Counted from the stretch's first letter, positions 7,882 through 17,123 are shown. The stretch is 64,000 nucleotides of DNA from Nonomuraea guangzhouensis (GCF_019396345.1 NZ_JAHKRM010000042.1:1-64000); one strand, 5' to 3'. The notes: generated by a model from the sequence alone, not told the origin. Translations and numbers: made by a program.

Positions 7882-9024
7882 GTGTCCGATCTGGTGCTCA
7901 CGCCACCCGCGCCGGTCACGCCGGTACCGGTCGAGACGGCGGCCACCATGCTGCCGCTGTCCGGCGAGCGCGCGACCGAGTTGGCCGCCAAGGCCCAGGA
8001 CTTCGCCGGTGAGCTGGACGGGCTCGACCCGCGCTCGCCGGAGTTCGCCCGCAAGGTGCACGACATCTCCTCGATGGGCGACACCGAGATCAGGTCCGCA
8101 TCCCAGGTGGCCAACCGCATGCTCAAGCGGCCGGTCGCGGCGCTGAGCGCGTCGCGGGGCGAGGGCGCCGACGCCCAGGCCAGGGTGGCCGACCGGCTCG
8201 TCGCGCTGCGCCGCACCATCGTGGATCTGGACCCCAAGCAGGCCGCGAGCGGGACGCGCAGGTTACTCGGGCTGATCCCGTTCGGTGACCGGCTGCGCGA
8301 CTACTTCGCCAAATACCACTCGGCGCAGAAGCACATCGACGACATCATCCGCGCGCTCAAGTCCGGCCAGGACGAGCTGCTGCGCGACAACGCCGCCATC
8401 GAGGGCGAGAAGGCGAACCTGTGGGAGGCGATGACGCGCCTGCAGGAGTACGCGGTCATGGCCAAGGCGATCGACACCGCCCTGGAGGAACGCATCGCGC
8501 TGGCCGACGAGCAGCGGGCCACGGCGCTGCGCTCCGACGCGCTGTTCGCCGTACGGCAGAAGCACCAGGACCTCCTCACCCAGCTGGCCGTCTCGGCCCA
8601 GGGCTACCTGGCGCTCGACCTGGTACGCAAGAACAACCTGGAGCTCAGCAAGGGCGTCGACCGGGCGACCACGACGACGGTCGCCGCACTGCGGACGGCG
8701 GTGACGGTGGCGCAGGCGCTGGCCAACCAGAAGCTGGTGCTCGACCAGATCACCGCGCTGAACGCGACCACCAGCGACCTGATCCTGGCCACCAGCGAGA
8801 TGCTGCGCACCCAGGCCGGAGAGATCCAGAACCAGGCCGCCTCGACGACCGTCGACCTGGACACGCTGCGCAAGGCGTTCGACAACGTGTACGCGACCAT
8901 GGACCAGATCGACACGTTCCGGGCCCAGGCCGTGGACAGCATGGCGGCCACCGTCGACAGCCTGGGCGCCGAGCTGGCGCACGCCAGGACATACCTGGAG
9001 CGGGCCCAGGAGTCCGCCCAATGA
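7882..9024 (+). CDS. TelA-like toxic-anion-resistance family protein
   Basis: 380-residue soluble, mostly alpha-helical protein of the TelA/YceH (KlaA) family. Family-like segments include SSMGDTEIRSASQVANRML near the N-terminus, GLIPFGDRLRDYFAKYHSAQKHID in the middle and a long helical C-terminus. TelA proteins are linked to tellurite and envelope stress and usually sit beside XpaC; the biochemical role is unsettled. The GTG at 7882 is chosen because AAGGAG ends 9 bp upstream; the in-frame TTG at 7861 lies before that site. The stop overlaps the ATG of the next gene (ATGA), so translation is coupled. A TTA codon lies at 8263. Confidence 0.88.
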   Translation: MSDLVLTPPAPVTPVPVETAATMLPLSGERATELAAKAQDFAGELDGLDPRSPEFARKVHDISSMGDTEIRSASQVANRMLKRPVAALSASRGEGADAQARVADRLVALRRTIVDLDPKQAASGTRRLLGLIPFGDRLRDYFAKYHSAQKHIDDIIRALKSGQDELLRDNAAIEGEKANLWEAMTRLQEYAVMAKAIDTALEERIALADEQRATALRSDALFAVRQKHQDLLTQLAVSAQGYLALDLVRKNNLELSKGVDRATTTTVAALRTAVTVAQALANQKLVLDQITALNATTSDLILATSEMLRTQAGEIQNQAASTTVDLDTLRKAFDNVYATMDQIDTFRAQAVDSMAATVDSLGAELAHARTYLERAQESAQ

Positions 9025-10577
9025 GAAGGACGCTCACGGCCGTCGCGCTGGCGGCGGCCCTGCTGGCCGGCGGCTGCTCGGCGGGAGATGACGACTCCGG
9101 CGACGGGCCCGACGTGCTGCGGGTGCTGGCGGGCAGCGAGATCAAGGACCTCGAACCGCTGCTCGGCCGGGCCGCCGACGAGATCGGGGTGCGGGTGCGG
9201 CTGACGTACACCGGCACGCTCGACGGCGCCGAGCAGGTCGCGAGCGGCCGCGCCGACAGCCGGTTCGACGCGATCTGGTTCTCCGCCAACCGCTACCTGT
9301 CGCTGATCGACGGCGCCCCGGCCAAGCTGTCCACCCAGACCAAGATCATGGCCTCCCCCGTCGTGCTGGGGCTCAAGCCGGCCAAGGCCAAGGAGCTGGG
9401 CTGGGACCGGGGGCCGGTCTCGTGGACGGACATCGCGACGGCGGCCAAGGGCGGGCGGTTCAGCTTCGGCATGACGAACCCGGCCTCCTCCAACTCCGGA
9501 TTCTCCGCGCTGGTGGGGGTGGCGGCCGCCCTGTCCGACGCCGACGGGGCGCTCAGCGCCGAGCAGGTCAGCACGGTGACGCCCAAGCTGAAGGAGTTCT
9601 TCTCGGCGCAGCGGCTGACGGCGGGCTCGTCGGGCTGGCTGGCCGACGCCTACGCCCGCGACCCCCGCGTCGACGGCATGGTGAACTACGAGTCGGTCCT
9701 GCTCGGCCTGCGCGACCCGCTCACCCTCGTCTATCCCGATGACGGCGTGGTCAGCGCGGACTATCCGCTCACGCTGCTCGCCTCCGCTCTTGAGAAGAAG
9801 AAGGAGCTGTACGGCAAGCTGGCCGCCTGGCTGCGTACGCCGGCCGTGCAGAAGGAGATCATGACGGGCACGCACCGGCGGCCCATCGTGCCCGGCGTCG
9901 CGCTGGATCCGCGGTTCGGCTCGGCGCAGCTCATCGAGCTGCCGTTCCCGAACCAGCGCCGCACCGCGGACGAGCTGATCGCCACCTACCTCGACCAGGC
10001 GCGCGTACCCGCGGAGGCGCTGTTCGTGCTGGACACCTCCGGCTCGATGGACGGCGACCGCATCCAGGCACTGCGGCAGGCGCTGATCGCGCTGACCGGC
10101 GCGGACACCTCCGCCTCCGGAACGTTCTCCCGCTTCCGCAACCGGGAGACGGTGACGATGATCCCGTTCAACAGCCGAGCGGGCACACCGGTGCCGTTCA
10201 CCGTCCCCGAACGCGACCCGGCGCCGGTGCTGGCGCGGATCAAGCAGTTCGCCGAGGGGCTGAACGCGTCCGGCGGCACCGCGATCTACGACAGCCTCAC
10301 GGCCGCCTACGACCGGCCCGCCCTGCCCGGCCACTACTCCTCGATCGTGCTGATGACCGACGGCGAGAACTCCAACGGCTCCGGCTACGACGACTTCGCG
10401 ACGCGCTACCGGCTGCTGCCCGAGGCCCGGCGGCACACGCCGACGTTCGTGGTGCTGTTCGGGGAGAGTGACGTCGAGGAGATGCGCAAGATCGCGACGC
10501 TGACCGGCGGGGCCGTGTTCGACGCGCGGTCCAGCTCGCTGAGCGGCGCCTTCAAGGAGATCCGTGGGTATCAGTGA
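9021..10577 (+). CDS. lipoprotein with solute-binding and C-terminal VWA domains
   Basis: 518 residues. The signal peptide ends in the lipobox LAGGC (Cys about residue 19), so it should be lipid-anchored outside the membrane. Residues about 35-310 look like an extracellular binding-protein fold. Residues about 333-515 are a von Willebrand factor A domain with an intact MIDAS motif, DTSGSMDGD, and a later MTDGENSNG segment. The domain pairing suggests a metal-dependent adhesion or assembly role outside the cell. The gene begins inside the TelA stop (ATGA) and its end overlaps the XpaC-like gene by 14 bp, so the set is one operon. Confidence 0.87.
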   Translation: MRRTLTAVALAAALLAGGCSAGDDDSGDGPDVLRVLAGSEIKDLEPLLGRAADEIGVRVRLTYTGTLDGAEQVASGRADSRFDAIWFSANRYLSLIDGAPAKLSTQTKIMASPVVLGLKPAKAKELGWDRGPVSWTDIATAAKGGRFSFGMTNPASSNSGFSALVGVAAALSDADGALSAEQVSTVTPKLKEFFSAQRLTAGSSGWLADAYARDPRVDGMVNYESVLLGLRDPLTLVYPDDGVVSADYPLTLLASALEKKKELYGKLAAWLRTPAVQKEIMTGTHRRPIVPGVALDPRFGSAQLIELPFPNQRRTADELIATYLDQARVPAEALFVLDTSGSMDGDRIQALRQALIALTGADTSASGTFSRFRNRETVTMIPFNSRAGTPVPFTVPERDPAPVLARIKQFAEGLNASGGTAIYDSLTAAYDRPALPGHYSSIVLMTDGENSNGSGYDDFATRYRLLPEARRHTPTFVVLFGESDVEEMRKIATLTGGAVFDARSSSLSGAFKEIRGYQ

Positions 10578-11184
10578 CCGGGTGCTGCGGTACCTGGGCT
10601 CGACCAGGAACATCGTCGGCTCCGTGCTGGCGCTGCTCGGCCTCGCCGCGCACTTCCTGGGGCTGGCGGGGGCGTTCTGGCCGGTGGTCGTGGCGGCGTT
10701 GTACGGGGTGGGCGCCCTGCTCGCGCCGCCGGACCGGGTGCGGCTGACGATCTCGCACGCGGAGGTGGAGACGGCGGGGTTGCGGGCCGACCTCGACGCG
10801 CTGCTGCGCCGGATCGACCGTCGCTTCCCCGCCGACGTGCACACGGCCGTGGACGCGCTGGCCGAGGTCATCAGGGGCGTGCTGGGGCGGGCCGAGCAAC
10901 TGGCCTCCTCGCCGGACCAGCTGCACGTCGTGTCGCAGACGATCCGCAGCTACCTGCCCGCCAGCCTGGAGGCGTACGCGAACCTGCCCCGGGGGTACGC
11001 GCTGACGCGGCGGGCGGACCGCGAGCGGAGCGCGCACGAGGAGTTGCTGGCCCAGCTCGCCCTCCTCGACACGCAGCTACGCAGGGTCTCCGACGCCATT
11101 CACCGCGGGGACGAGCAGGCGCTGCGTGACCAGGGCCGCTTCCTGCGGGACCGGTTCGGCGGCTCGGACCTGGACCTGGACTAG
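10564..11184 (+). CDS. XpaC-like membrane protein
   Basis: 206 residues. Two hydrophobic segments (about residues 16-34 and 36-52) are followed by a long helical cytoplasmic domain rich in Leu, Arg and Glu. This layout, and the neighbouring TelA gene, match XpaC-type proteins that pair with TelA in Firmicutes and actinobacteria. The GTG at 10564 has GGAG 4 bp upstream, inside the VWA gene. It is the last gene of the operon and meets the glycosyltransferase gene tail to tail with 2 bp between them. Confidence 0.72.
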   Translation: MGISDRVLRYLGSTRNIVGSVLALLGLAAHFLGLAGAFWPVVVAALYGVGALLAPPDRVRLTISHAEVETAGLRADLDALLRRIDRRFPADVHTAVDALAEVIRGVLGRAEQLASSPDQLHVVSQTIRSYLPASLEAYANLPRGYALTRRADRERSAHEELLAQLALLDTQLRRVSDAIHRGDEQALRDQGRFLRDRFGGSDLDLD

Positions 11185-11186
11185 CG

Positions 11187-12467
11187 TCAGGCGGTGTGAC
11201 GGTAGATGGTGGGCGCCGTCTCCGGGAACAGGCCGTCGAACACCGCGGCCCGGTCGAAGGCCATCGCGCGGGTGCGGGCGCGCAGCTCCAGGTCCTGCCG
11301 CTCGGCGGCGGACATGTCCAGCACCACCCGGTCCACGGCCGCGGCCAGACCGGTGATGTCCCCGGGCTCGACGATGACGGCGGTGTCGCCGACCGCCTCA
11401 AGGGTGCCGCCCGTGTCGGTGGTGATGATCGGTCCGCCGCCGGCCAGCATCTTCTCGGCCAGCGCGATGCCGAACGTCTCGACGAAGTCGGGCTCGGGCT
11501 TGGTGGGCAGGGTGTAGGCCGCGCAGCCGCGCATGAGCAGCGACTTCTCGTCATCGTCGACATCGGTGAGGAAGACCACCCGGTCGTCCTCCTTGGCCAT
11601 CGCCCGCACCTCCTCCAGCGAAGGCCCGGTGCCGGCGACCACCAGTTTCACCCGCGACCGGCAGCGCGTCCGGCCGAAGGCGGTCACCAGGTCGTGGATC
11701 CCCTTGGCCCGCGTCACCCGGGACAGGAACAGGATGTACCCGTCACGCTCCAGGCCGCGTCGCGTGAGTGCGGCGTCCACGCGCGCCGGATCCCGGTCGA
11801 GGAAGGCGGCGGAGTCGATCGGCGGGTAGCTGACGGTCACCCGGCGCCGGCATTCTTCGGCGAACCTGGTGCCGCAGTAGGCGTCCACCTGCTCGGCCGA
11901 GGCGATGATCTCGTCCCGGGTGTACTCGGAGACCGCGACGACCTCGTCGTTGGCCAGGAACGTGGTGAACAGCACGGTCGCCGCGCCGAACCGGCCGTCC
12001 CGCAGGCACGACCGGATCACGTTGGTCACGTCGGAGCCGACCGCTTTCGCCACGGTACGCACGTCGGGCGCGAACCCGGCCGCGCGCGCCGCCGCGACCG
12101 CGTCGATGACCACCGCGGTGTGCGGCACGAGGTACATGGACAGGCAGGTCGTGGCCACCGGCTCGGCGAGCAGCTCGACGAGGCGGCCGGTGAGGCCGGC
12201 CAGGTGCCGGCCGTCCGGCACCCGGTAGTCCCCCACCGGCTCCGGCCGCTCCACGGTGATCCCGGCGCTGTACGGCAGCAGCCGGTCCAGCGGCTTGAGC
12301 GGCAGCCCGGCCGCCCGCAGCGCCGGAATGGGCCAGGTCAGCAGCCGTACCTCGTCGAACCCACGGGTCAGCGCCACCTCGGCGAGGTTACGGGCCTCGC
12401 CGGAGTGACCGCAGATGACCGGGTCGGCCCGGACCACGATGACGAGACGGCGACGGGGGTGGATCAT
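11187..12467 (-). CDS. GT4-type glycosyltransferase
   Basis: 426-residue GT-B glycosyltransferase. The N-terminal acceptor domain begins RRRLVIVVRADPVICGHSGE. The C-terminal donor domain has FLSRVTRAKGIHDLV, a VAGTGPSLEEV segment and the family ExxxxxxLAE motif in VETFGIALAEKML. No signal peptide or membrane segment is seen. The sugar and acceptor are not evident. It starts 9 bp after the GH92 gene stop with GAGGAAG upstream, so both belong to one operon. A mannosidase next to a glycosyltransferase might point to mannose-containing glycans, which is inference. Confidence 0.88.
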   Translation of the reverse strand: MIHPRRRLVIVVRADPVICGHSGEARNLAEVALTRGFDEVRLLTWPIPALRAAGLPLKPLDRLLPYSAGITVERPEPVGDYRVPDGRHLAGLTGRLVELLAEPVATTCLSMYLVPHTAVVIDAVAAARAAGFAPDVRTVAKAVGSDVTNVIRSCLRDGRFGAATVLFTTFLANDEVVAVSEYTRDEIIASAEQVDAYCGTRFAEECRRRVTVSYPPIDSAAFLDRDPARVDAALTRRGLERDGYILFLSRVTRAKGIHDLVTAFGRTRCRSRVKLVVAGTGPSLEEVRAMAKEDDRVVFLTDVDDDEKSLLMRGCAAYTLPTKPEPDFVETFGIALAEKMLAGGGPIITTDTGGTLEAVGDTAVIVEPGDITGLAAAVDRVVLDMSAAERQDLELRARTRAMAFDRAAVFDGLFPETAPTIYRHTA

Positions 12468-12476
12468 CGTGCTTCC

Positions 12477-14705
12477 TCAGGTGTCGCGGGAGGGATTTGA
12501 CAGGGACGGCGGGCGGATCCCCCGTCCCCAGGCCGACGGCTCCGGGCCCAGCCGCAGGTGCAGCAGGCCGCCGCGGTGCACGGTGACGGCACTCAGGTGT
12601 GTCGCGTGCAGTGGCTTGCCGTTGAGGGTCGCGGACTGGACGTACTGGGCCGGTGGGTCACGATCGATGCCGTCGACCCCGATCGGCGTCTCACGGTGCC
12701 CACTGGTCTCGATGACGAACTCGTTGCCGCCGGCCCGGAGCACGGCCCGGGGGAAGGCGGGCGCGTTGACCAGGAACAGGTTCTGGCCGGCGATCGGGAA
12801 CAGCCCCAGCGACGCCCAGACGTACCACGAGCTCAGTCCGCCGGAGTCGTCGTTACCGGGCAGCCCGCCGGGTCCGGTGCCGAACTGCCAGGTCAGCGCC
12901 GCGTGCACCACCTGGGCGGTGCGGTCGGGGCGGCCCGCGTAGTGGTAGGCCCACGGCGTCTCCATGTCGGGCTCGTTGTTCAACCCCTCGAACCGGTTCA
13001 GGGCGTATCCGGCCCTGATCTCCGCCGCCCGCGGGCGGCGGCCGGGCTGCGTCACCGGCACGGCCCCGAAACCGAAGAACCTGTCCAGCTTGTCGATGAA
13101 GGCCCCGTCGCCGCCGGCCAGGGCGATCCTCGCGGCCATGTCGTGCAGCAGCCGGAACGAGTAGTTCCACTTGCCGCCCTCGTAGAACTCCGAGTCGCGC
13201 AGCAGCCCCGTGCCCGGGTCGAAGGCGTTGGACCACTGTCGGCCGCGCTCCTCGAGATCGTCGGCCAGACCCCGGTCGTTCAGCGCCCGGGCGACCTGGG
13301 CCGTGCAGTGGTGGGCGTAGGCGAGGTCGAGGGTGTGCGTGATCGGGTGCACGACTCCGTGCTCGAAGAAGTCTTCGCCGTACAGACGGTGCAGGTCGCC
13401 GACCATGTGCACGAGCGCCCAGTTCCAGTCCAGGCCGGTCCGGCCGAGCGCGTGGGCGTCCGCCAGCGCGGTGTGGACGAGCGCGCTGGCCTGGCGGAAG
13501 AACCGGTCGGCGCCGCGGGCCATCCGGTAGCCGATGGGGAAGTTGCCCTCCTCCTCGCAGACCCGGATCAGCGACTCCAGCAGGTCCGCGGCCCGGTCCG
13601 GGGCGATGGCCGCGAGCAGCGGCAGCTGTGTCTTGTAGATGTCCCACATGGTGCACACGTCGAACGCGAACGGTCCGGGCGTCGGCCAGAACGGGCTTTC
13701 GTCGTCGGCGAAGCAGGGCTTGATCAGCGCGTGGTAGAGCGCCGTCGCGAGCACGGTGCGGCGGGCCGGCGTGCCGCCCTCGACCTGGACGTGGTCGAGG
13801 TGCTCGTGCCAGCGGGCCCGGGTCCGGGAACGTACCGCGTCGAACGCCGGCTGGGCATAGCCGCACTCGCGCTCGAGGTTCTGGCGCGCCTGGTCGCAGC
13901 CGCGCAGCGAGAACCCGAGCCGCACCTCGATGGTCTGCCCCGGCGCGGCCGGGCCCATGAAGAGCAGGCCGAACGGGCGCAGCGTGGTGTGCCGGATGCT
14001 GTCGAAGTCCAGGCGGGTGCCGCCGTCGATGAGACGCCGGTCGTACCAGAGCATCTGCCGCCAGCCTGGGCTGTCGACCTCCACGTACACCGACAGCGGG
14101 ACGCCTTCCATCACCACCGTGCCCTGGGCCCGGCCGTGACCCATGCTCTCCACCTGTGCCCGCAACGGCACGGTCCGGCCGAGCTCGATGGCCAGGCCAC
14201 CGCAGGACAGGTCGATCACCACACGGGCGCTGCTGTGCTGCGGGAACGTGTAGCGATGCACCGCGACCTTGGGGCCCACGGTGAGCTCACAGCGGACCCC
14301 GGTGTCCAGGGTGGCCGCGTAGTAGCCCGCCTCCGCCACCTCGTCGTGCAGCGGCCACGCCTCCCCCAGCATGTCCAGCGGCTGCACCATCGGGGTGACG
14401 CGCACGTAGTTGTAGTACTTGCGGATCGCGCCCGTGCCGGACTGCTGGAAATGGGTGAACCCGGACGCCTGCAGCCGCTCGAACATCTCCTCGGGCACGC
14501 CCTCGGTGTTCTTCGTGTAGCGCCCGTAGCCGGTGGGGTAGGCGCCCGAGTAGGCACAGGCCGACACCATGCCCAGCGGCGAGGTGGCACCCGGGTGGGT
14601 GTTGCCGACCTGGGGTTTCGGCCACCACCAAGTGGCGGCCAGACCGCGTGCCCTGGGCAGGTCGGTCGCCGCTGTGCCGATGAATGGGTCAACGTTGTCA
14701 AGGAT
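12477..14705 (-). CDS. GH92 alpha-mannosidase-like protein, start codon unresolved
   Basis: About 742 residues of GH92, the Ca-dependent exo-alpha-mannosidases. The N-terminal domain opens DNVDPFIGT and continues GNTHPGATSPLGMVS, both family hallmarks; the C-terminal (alpha/alpha)6 barrel has GNDDSGGLSSWYVWASLGLFP with the catalytic-region Asp residues. The first in-frame ATG, at 14570, would remove the VDPFIGT start and is not credible as the true start. The frame extends to a TAG at 14715-14717 with no ATG, GTG or TTG in between. Either a rare start such as ATC at 14705 is used, or one base is extra and the real start is GTG at 14733 in another frame. No signal peptide is visible. It is followed by the glycosyltransferase gene. 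Confidence 0.85.
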   Translation of the reverse strand: MLDNVDPFIGTAATDLPRARGLAATWWWPKPQVGNTHPGATSPLGMVSACAYSGAYPTGYGRYTKNTEGVPEEMFERLQASGFTHFQQSGTGAIRKYYNYVRVTPMVQPLDMLGEAWPLHDEVAEAGYYAATLDTGVRCELTVGPKVAVHRYTFPQHSSARVVIDLSCGGLAIELGRTVPLRAQVESMGHGRAQGTVVMEGVPLSVYVEVDSPGWRQMLWYDRRLIDGGTRLDFDSIRHTTLRPFGLLFMGPAAPGQTIEVRLGFSLRGCDQARQNLERECGYAQPAFDAVRSRTRARWHEHLDHVQVEGGTPARRTVLATALYHALIKPCFADDESPFWPTPGPFAFDVCTMWDIYKTQLPLLAAIAPDRAADLLESLIRVCEEEGNFPIGYRMARGADRFFRQASALVHTALADAHALGRTGLDWNWALVHMVGDLHRLYGEDFFEHGVVHPITHTLDLAYAHHCTAQVARALNDRGLADDLEERGRQWSNAFDPGTGLLRDSEFYEGGKWNYSFRLLHDMAARIALAGGDGAFIDKLDRFFGFGAVPVTQPGRRPRAAEIRAGYALNRFEGLNNEPDMETPWAYHYAGRPDRTAQVVHAALTWQFGTGPGGLPGNDDSGGLSSWYVWASLGLFPIAGQNLFLVNAPAFPRAVLRAGGNEFVIETSGHRETPIGVDGIDRDPPAQYVQSATLNGKPLHATHLSAVTVHRGGLLHLRLGPEPSAWGRGIRPPSLSNPSRDT

Positions 14706-14806
14706 GGCGGGACTCTACCCAGCGGGCGCTCACCTTGGGTTTCGAGGAGGTGAACTGCTTGGTTCGACGGTATTAAGCCGACGGGTATTGATCGTTTTCG
14801 CCTAGA

Positions 14807-15337
14807 GTGAGGCTCGTGTGGTACGCGTTCATCCTCGTGGCGGTGCTCGTCGCCGTCCTGGTCGCGGCGGTGGTCGTCGCCCGGCGCCGGTTCGTGGTCG
14901 TGCGGGTGAGCGGGATGAGCATGTGGCCGACGTACCGGCCGGGTGACCGGGTGCTGGTCCGCCGTGCCGCCGCGCGTGAGGTGGGGCGCGGTGAGGTGGT
15001 GGTGTTCGAGCCGGCGGGACGCACAGGGTGGAGGACGGGTCCGCTGCCCGCGCCACAGGCCGCGGCCTGGGTCATCAAGCGGGTGACCGCGCTGGCGGGC
15101 GACCCGGTGCCGGCGGACGTGGTGGCGGCTGTGCGGGCGGAGCCGGGGGCGGCCGTTCCCGAGGGCGCGCTCGTCGTCGTGGGAGACGGCACGTCGAGCG
15201 CCGACTCCCGGATTTGGGGCTACCTGCCGGCCGACCGAGTGCTGGGCGTGGCCGTGCGGAGGCTGTCCTCGGGCCCGCCGTCGCCGGGCCCGCCGTCCCC
15301 GGGCGCATCGTCCTCGGGCGCGGGGCCGCGTTCGTAG
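14807..15337 (+). CDS. S26 family signal peptidase
   Basis: 176 residues. One N-terminal membrane segment (residues 4-24) is followed by VSGMSMWPTYRPGDRVL, the S26 box with the nucleophile Ser, and VIKRVTALAGDP with the general-base Lys. It is shorter than housekeeping LepB proteins. The C-terminus is a Pro/Ser/Gly-rich tail from about residue 150. A second in-frame GTG at 14816 is an alternative start. Its neighbours are an ABC exporter and two peptide precursors whose leaders end in AxA, the classical signal-peptidase signature, so it is a good candidate for their leader protease. Its last 118 bp overlap the 3' end of the exporter gene on the other strand. Confidence 0.85.
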   Translation: MRLVWYAFILVAVLVAVLVAAVVVARRRFVVVRVSGMSMWPTYRPGDRVLVRRAAAREVGRGEVVVFEPAGRTGWRTGPLPAPQAAAWVIKRVTALAGDPVPADVVAAVRAEPGAAVPEGALVVVGDGTSSADSRIWGYLPADRVLGVAVRRLSSGPPSPGPPSPGASSSGAGPRS

Positions 15338-17118
15338 CCGCTGGACTGCAGGGTGAACAGGCGGGCGTACTCGCCGCCCGCCGCCATGAGCTCGTCGTGC
15401 GTGCCGCGTTCGACGATCCGCCCGTCGCTGAGCACCACGATGAGGTCGGCGTCCCGTACGGTGCCGAGCCGGTGCGAGATGAGCACGCTCGTCCTGTCGC
15501 CGCGGTAGCGCCGCAGGCTGCTGTGCACCTCGTGCTCCGCCTCGGCGTCCAGGCCGGAGCTGGGCTCGTCCAGGATGAGCAGGTCCTGGCGCCACCGCAT
15601 GAAGGCGCGGGCCAGGGCCAGGCGCTGCCACTGCCCGCCGGACAGGGCGACCCCGGCCTGGTCGTCCCGGTCGCCGAAGACGCGGCTGAGCATGGTGTCG
15701 TACCCGCGCGGCAGTGCGGTGATCACCTCGTGGACGCCCGCCTGGCGGGCCGAGTCGTGGACGCGGTCATGGTCGGCGGCGGCGGTCAGGTCGCCCAGCA
15801 TGATGTTCTCGGCGGCGGTGAGGTCGTAGTCCATGTAGTCCTGGAACACCGCGCCGATCCGGCCGCGCAGCTCGTCCGGGCTCGCGTCGCGCAGGTCCAC
15901 CCCGTCCCAGCTGATCTGCCCTTTGACCGGGTCGTACAGCCGGCACAGCAGTTTGACCAGCGTGCTCTTGCCCGCGCCGTTCACCCCGACGAGGGCGACC
16001 GTGCGCCCGGACGGGATGAACAGGTCCACCCCGCGCAGGATCCAGGGATGCTCCTCGCTGTAGCGGAACCACACGTCGCGTAGTTCGATCCCGTCGCGCA
16101 ACCCGGGCAGCGGGGTGGGTTCGGCCGGAACGGGCAGGTCGGGCTCGGCGTCGGTCACGGCCGTGTAGTGGCCGAACATGAGCAGGGCGTTGTGCGCGTC
16201 CGCCCACTGGCTGACGATCGCCGTCAGGGCCATCTGCACCCCGGCCACGGCCGCGACGAACACCGTCACGTCGCCCACGCTGATGCCTCCGGAGGCGGCG
16301 CTGAGGATGGCCCACAGCAACCCGCCGGCCGCCACGACGCTGCCGAGCAGCGCCATCATGCCCTGGCTGCGCAGCGTGCGGCGATCGACGTCCCGTTCGG
16401 CGCGGTTGACGCCGCTCACCTCGTCGAGCATCCGCGTGCGCAGGTAGTCGCCCAGGCCGAACAGCCGCACCTCCTTGGCTGCCTCCGGCCTGGTGAGCAG
16501 GTCGCCGAAGAACACTTGGCGGCGCATGGCCGGGGTGATCTGCCACATCACCTCGGCCCGCTCCCGGCTGAGCATGAGCTGGACGCGGAGCGAGGGCAGC
16601 GCGGCGACGACGATGACGGCCACCATGACCGGGCTGACGGCGAACAGCGTGACGACGAAACCCGACAAGGTGATGAGTGCCTGGCCGATCGTCAGCGCGC
16701 CGACGACCAGCCGGTCCGGTGCGTTGTGACTCGACTCGTACGCCAGCCGCAGGGTGTCGTGGAAGGCCGGGTTCTCGAAGCGGCTGAGCCCTGGATGGCG
16801 GTTGACGGCCCGGAACAGCCGGTCGTAGATGAGCAGGCGCAGCGATCTACGCAGCTGCGCCTGCGCGTACACCGACACGTGCGGCAGCACGATGACCGCC
16901 AGGCCCGCCAGGCCGAGGCCGACCCCCAGCGGCACCAGGGCGGCGGCACCCTCGCCCATGGCCAGCGCGTCGAGCACGAGTTTCGTCAGCCAGGCGGTCG
17001 CGACCGGCGCCGCGCCGGCGAGGACGCCGAGGACCGCCGCGGCGACGGTCGCCGCCGGATGGGCCGCCCAGGCGAGGGCCGCGGCGACCCGGACCCGCCC
17101 GAGCGTGGAGTCCGCCAT
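15220..17118 (-). CDS. peptide-type ABC exporter, fused permease and ATPase
   Basis: 632 residues. A six-helix exporter membrane domain (about 10-320) is fused to a nucleotide-binding domain with Walker A GVNGAGKST, signature LSGGQWQRLALARA and Walker B LLILDEPSSGLD, then the H-loop SHRLGTV. There is no N-terminal C39 peptidase domain, so a separate protease would be needed to trim a leader. An acidic, Gly/Pro-rich tail follows the last conserved residues. The ribosome site is weak (GAAGG 8-12 bp upstream). It lies downstream of two Cys-rich precursor genes and a 21-codon ORF on the same strand, and faces the S26 peptidase gene. Export of those peptides is the best-supported role, by context. 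Confidence 0.88.
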   Translation of the reverse strand: MADSTLGRVRVAAALAWAAHPAATVAAAVLGVLAGAAPVATAWLTKLVLDALAMGEGAAALVPLGVGLGLAGLAVIVLPHVSVYAQAQLRRSLRLLIYDRLFRAVNRHPGLSRFENPAFHDTLRLAYESSHNAPDRLVVGALTIGQALITLSGFVVTLFAVSPVMVAVIVVAALPSLRVQLMLSRERAEVMWQITPAMRRQVFFGDLLTRPEAAKEVRLFGLGDYLRTRMLDEVSGVNRAERDVDRRTLRSQGMMALLGSVVAAGGLLWAILSAASGGISVGDVTVFVAAVAGVQMALTAIVSQWADAHNALLMFGHYTAVTDAEPDLPVPAEPTPLPGLRDGIELRDVWFRYSEEHPWILRGVDLFIPSGRTVALVGVNGAGKSTLVKLLCRLYDPVKGQISWDGVDLRDASPDELRGRIGAVFQDYMDYDLTAAENIMLGDLTAAADHDRVHDSARQAGVHEVITALPRGYDTMLSRVFGDRDDQAGVALSGGQWQRLALARAFMRWRQDLLILDEPSSGLDAEAEHEVHSSLRRYRGDRTSVLISHRLGTVRDADLIVVLSDGRIVERGTHDELMAAGGEYARLFTLQSSGYERGPAPEDDAPGDGGPGDGGPEDSLRTATPSTRSAGR

Positions 17119-17123
17119 GCCGG

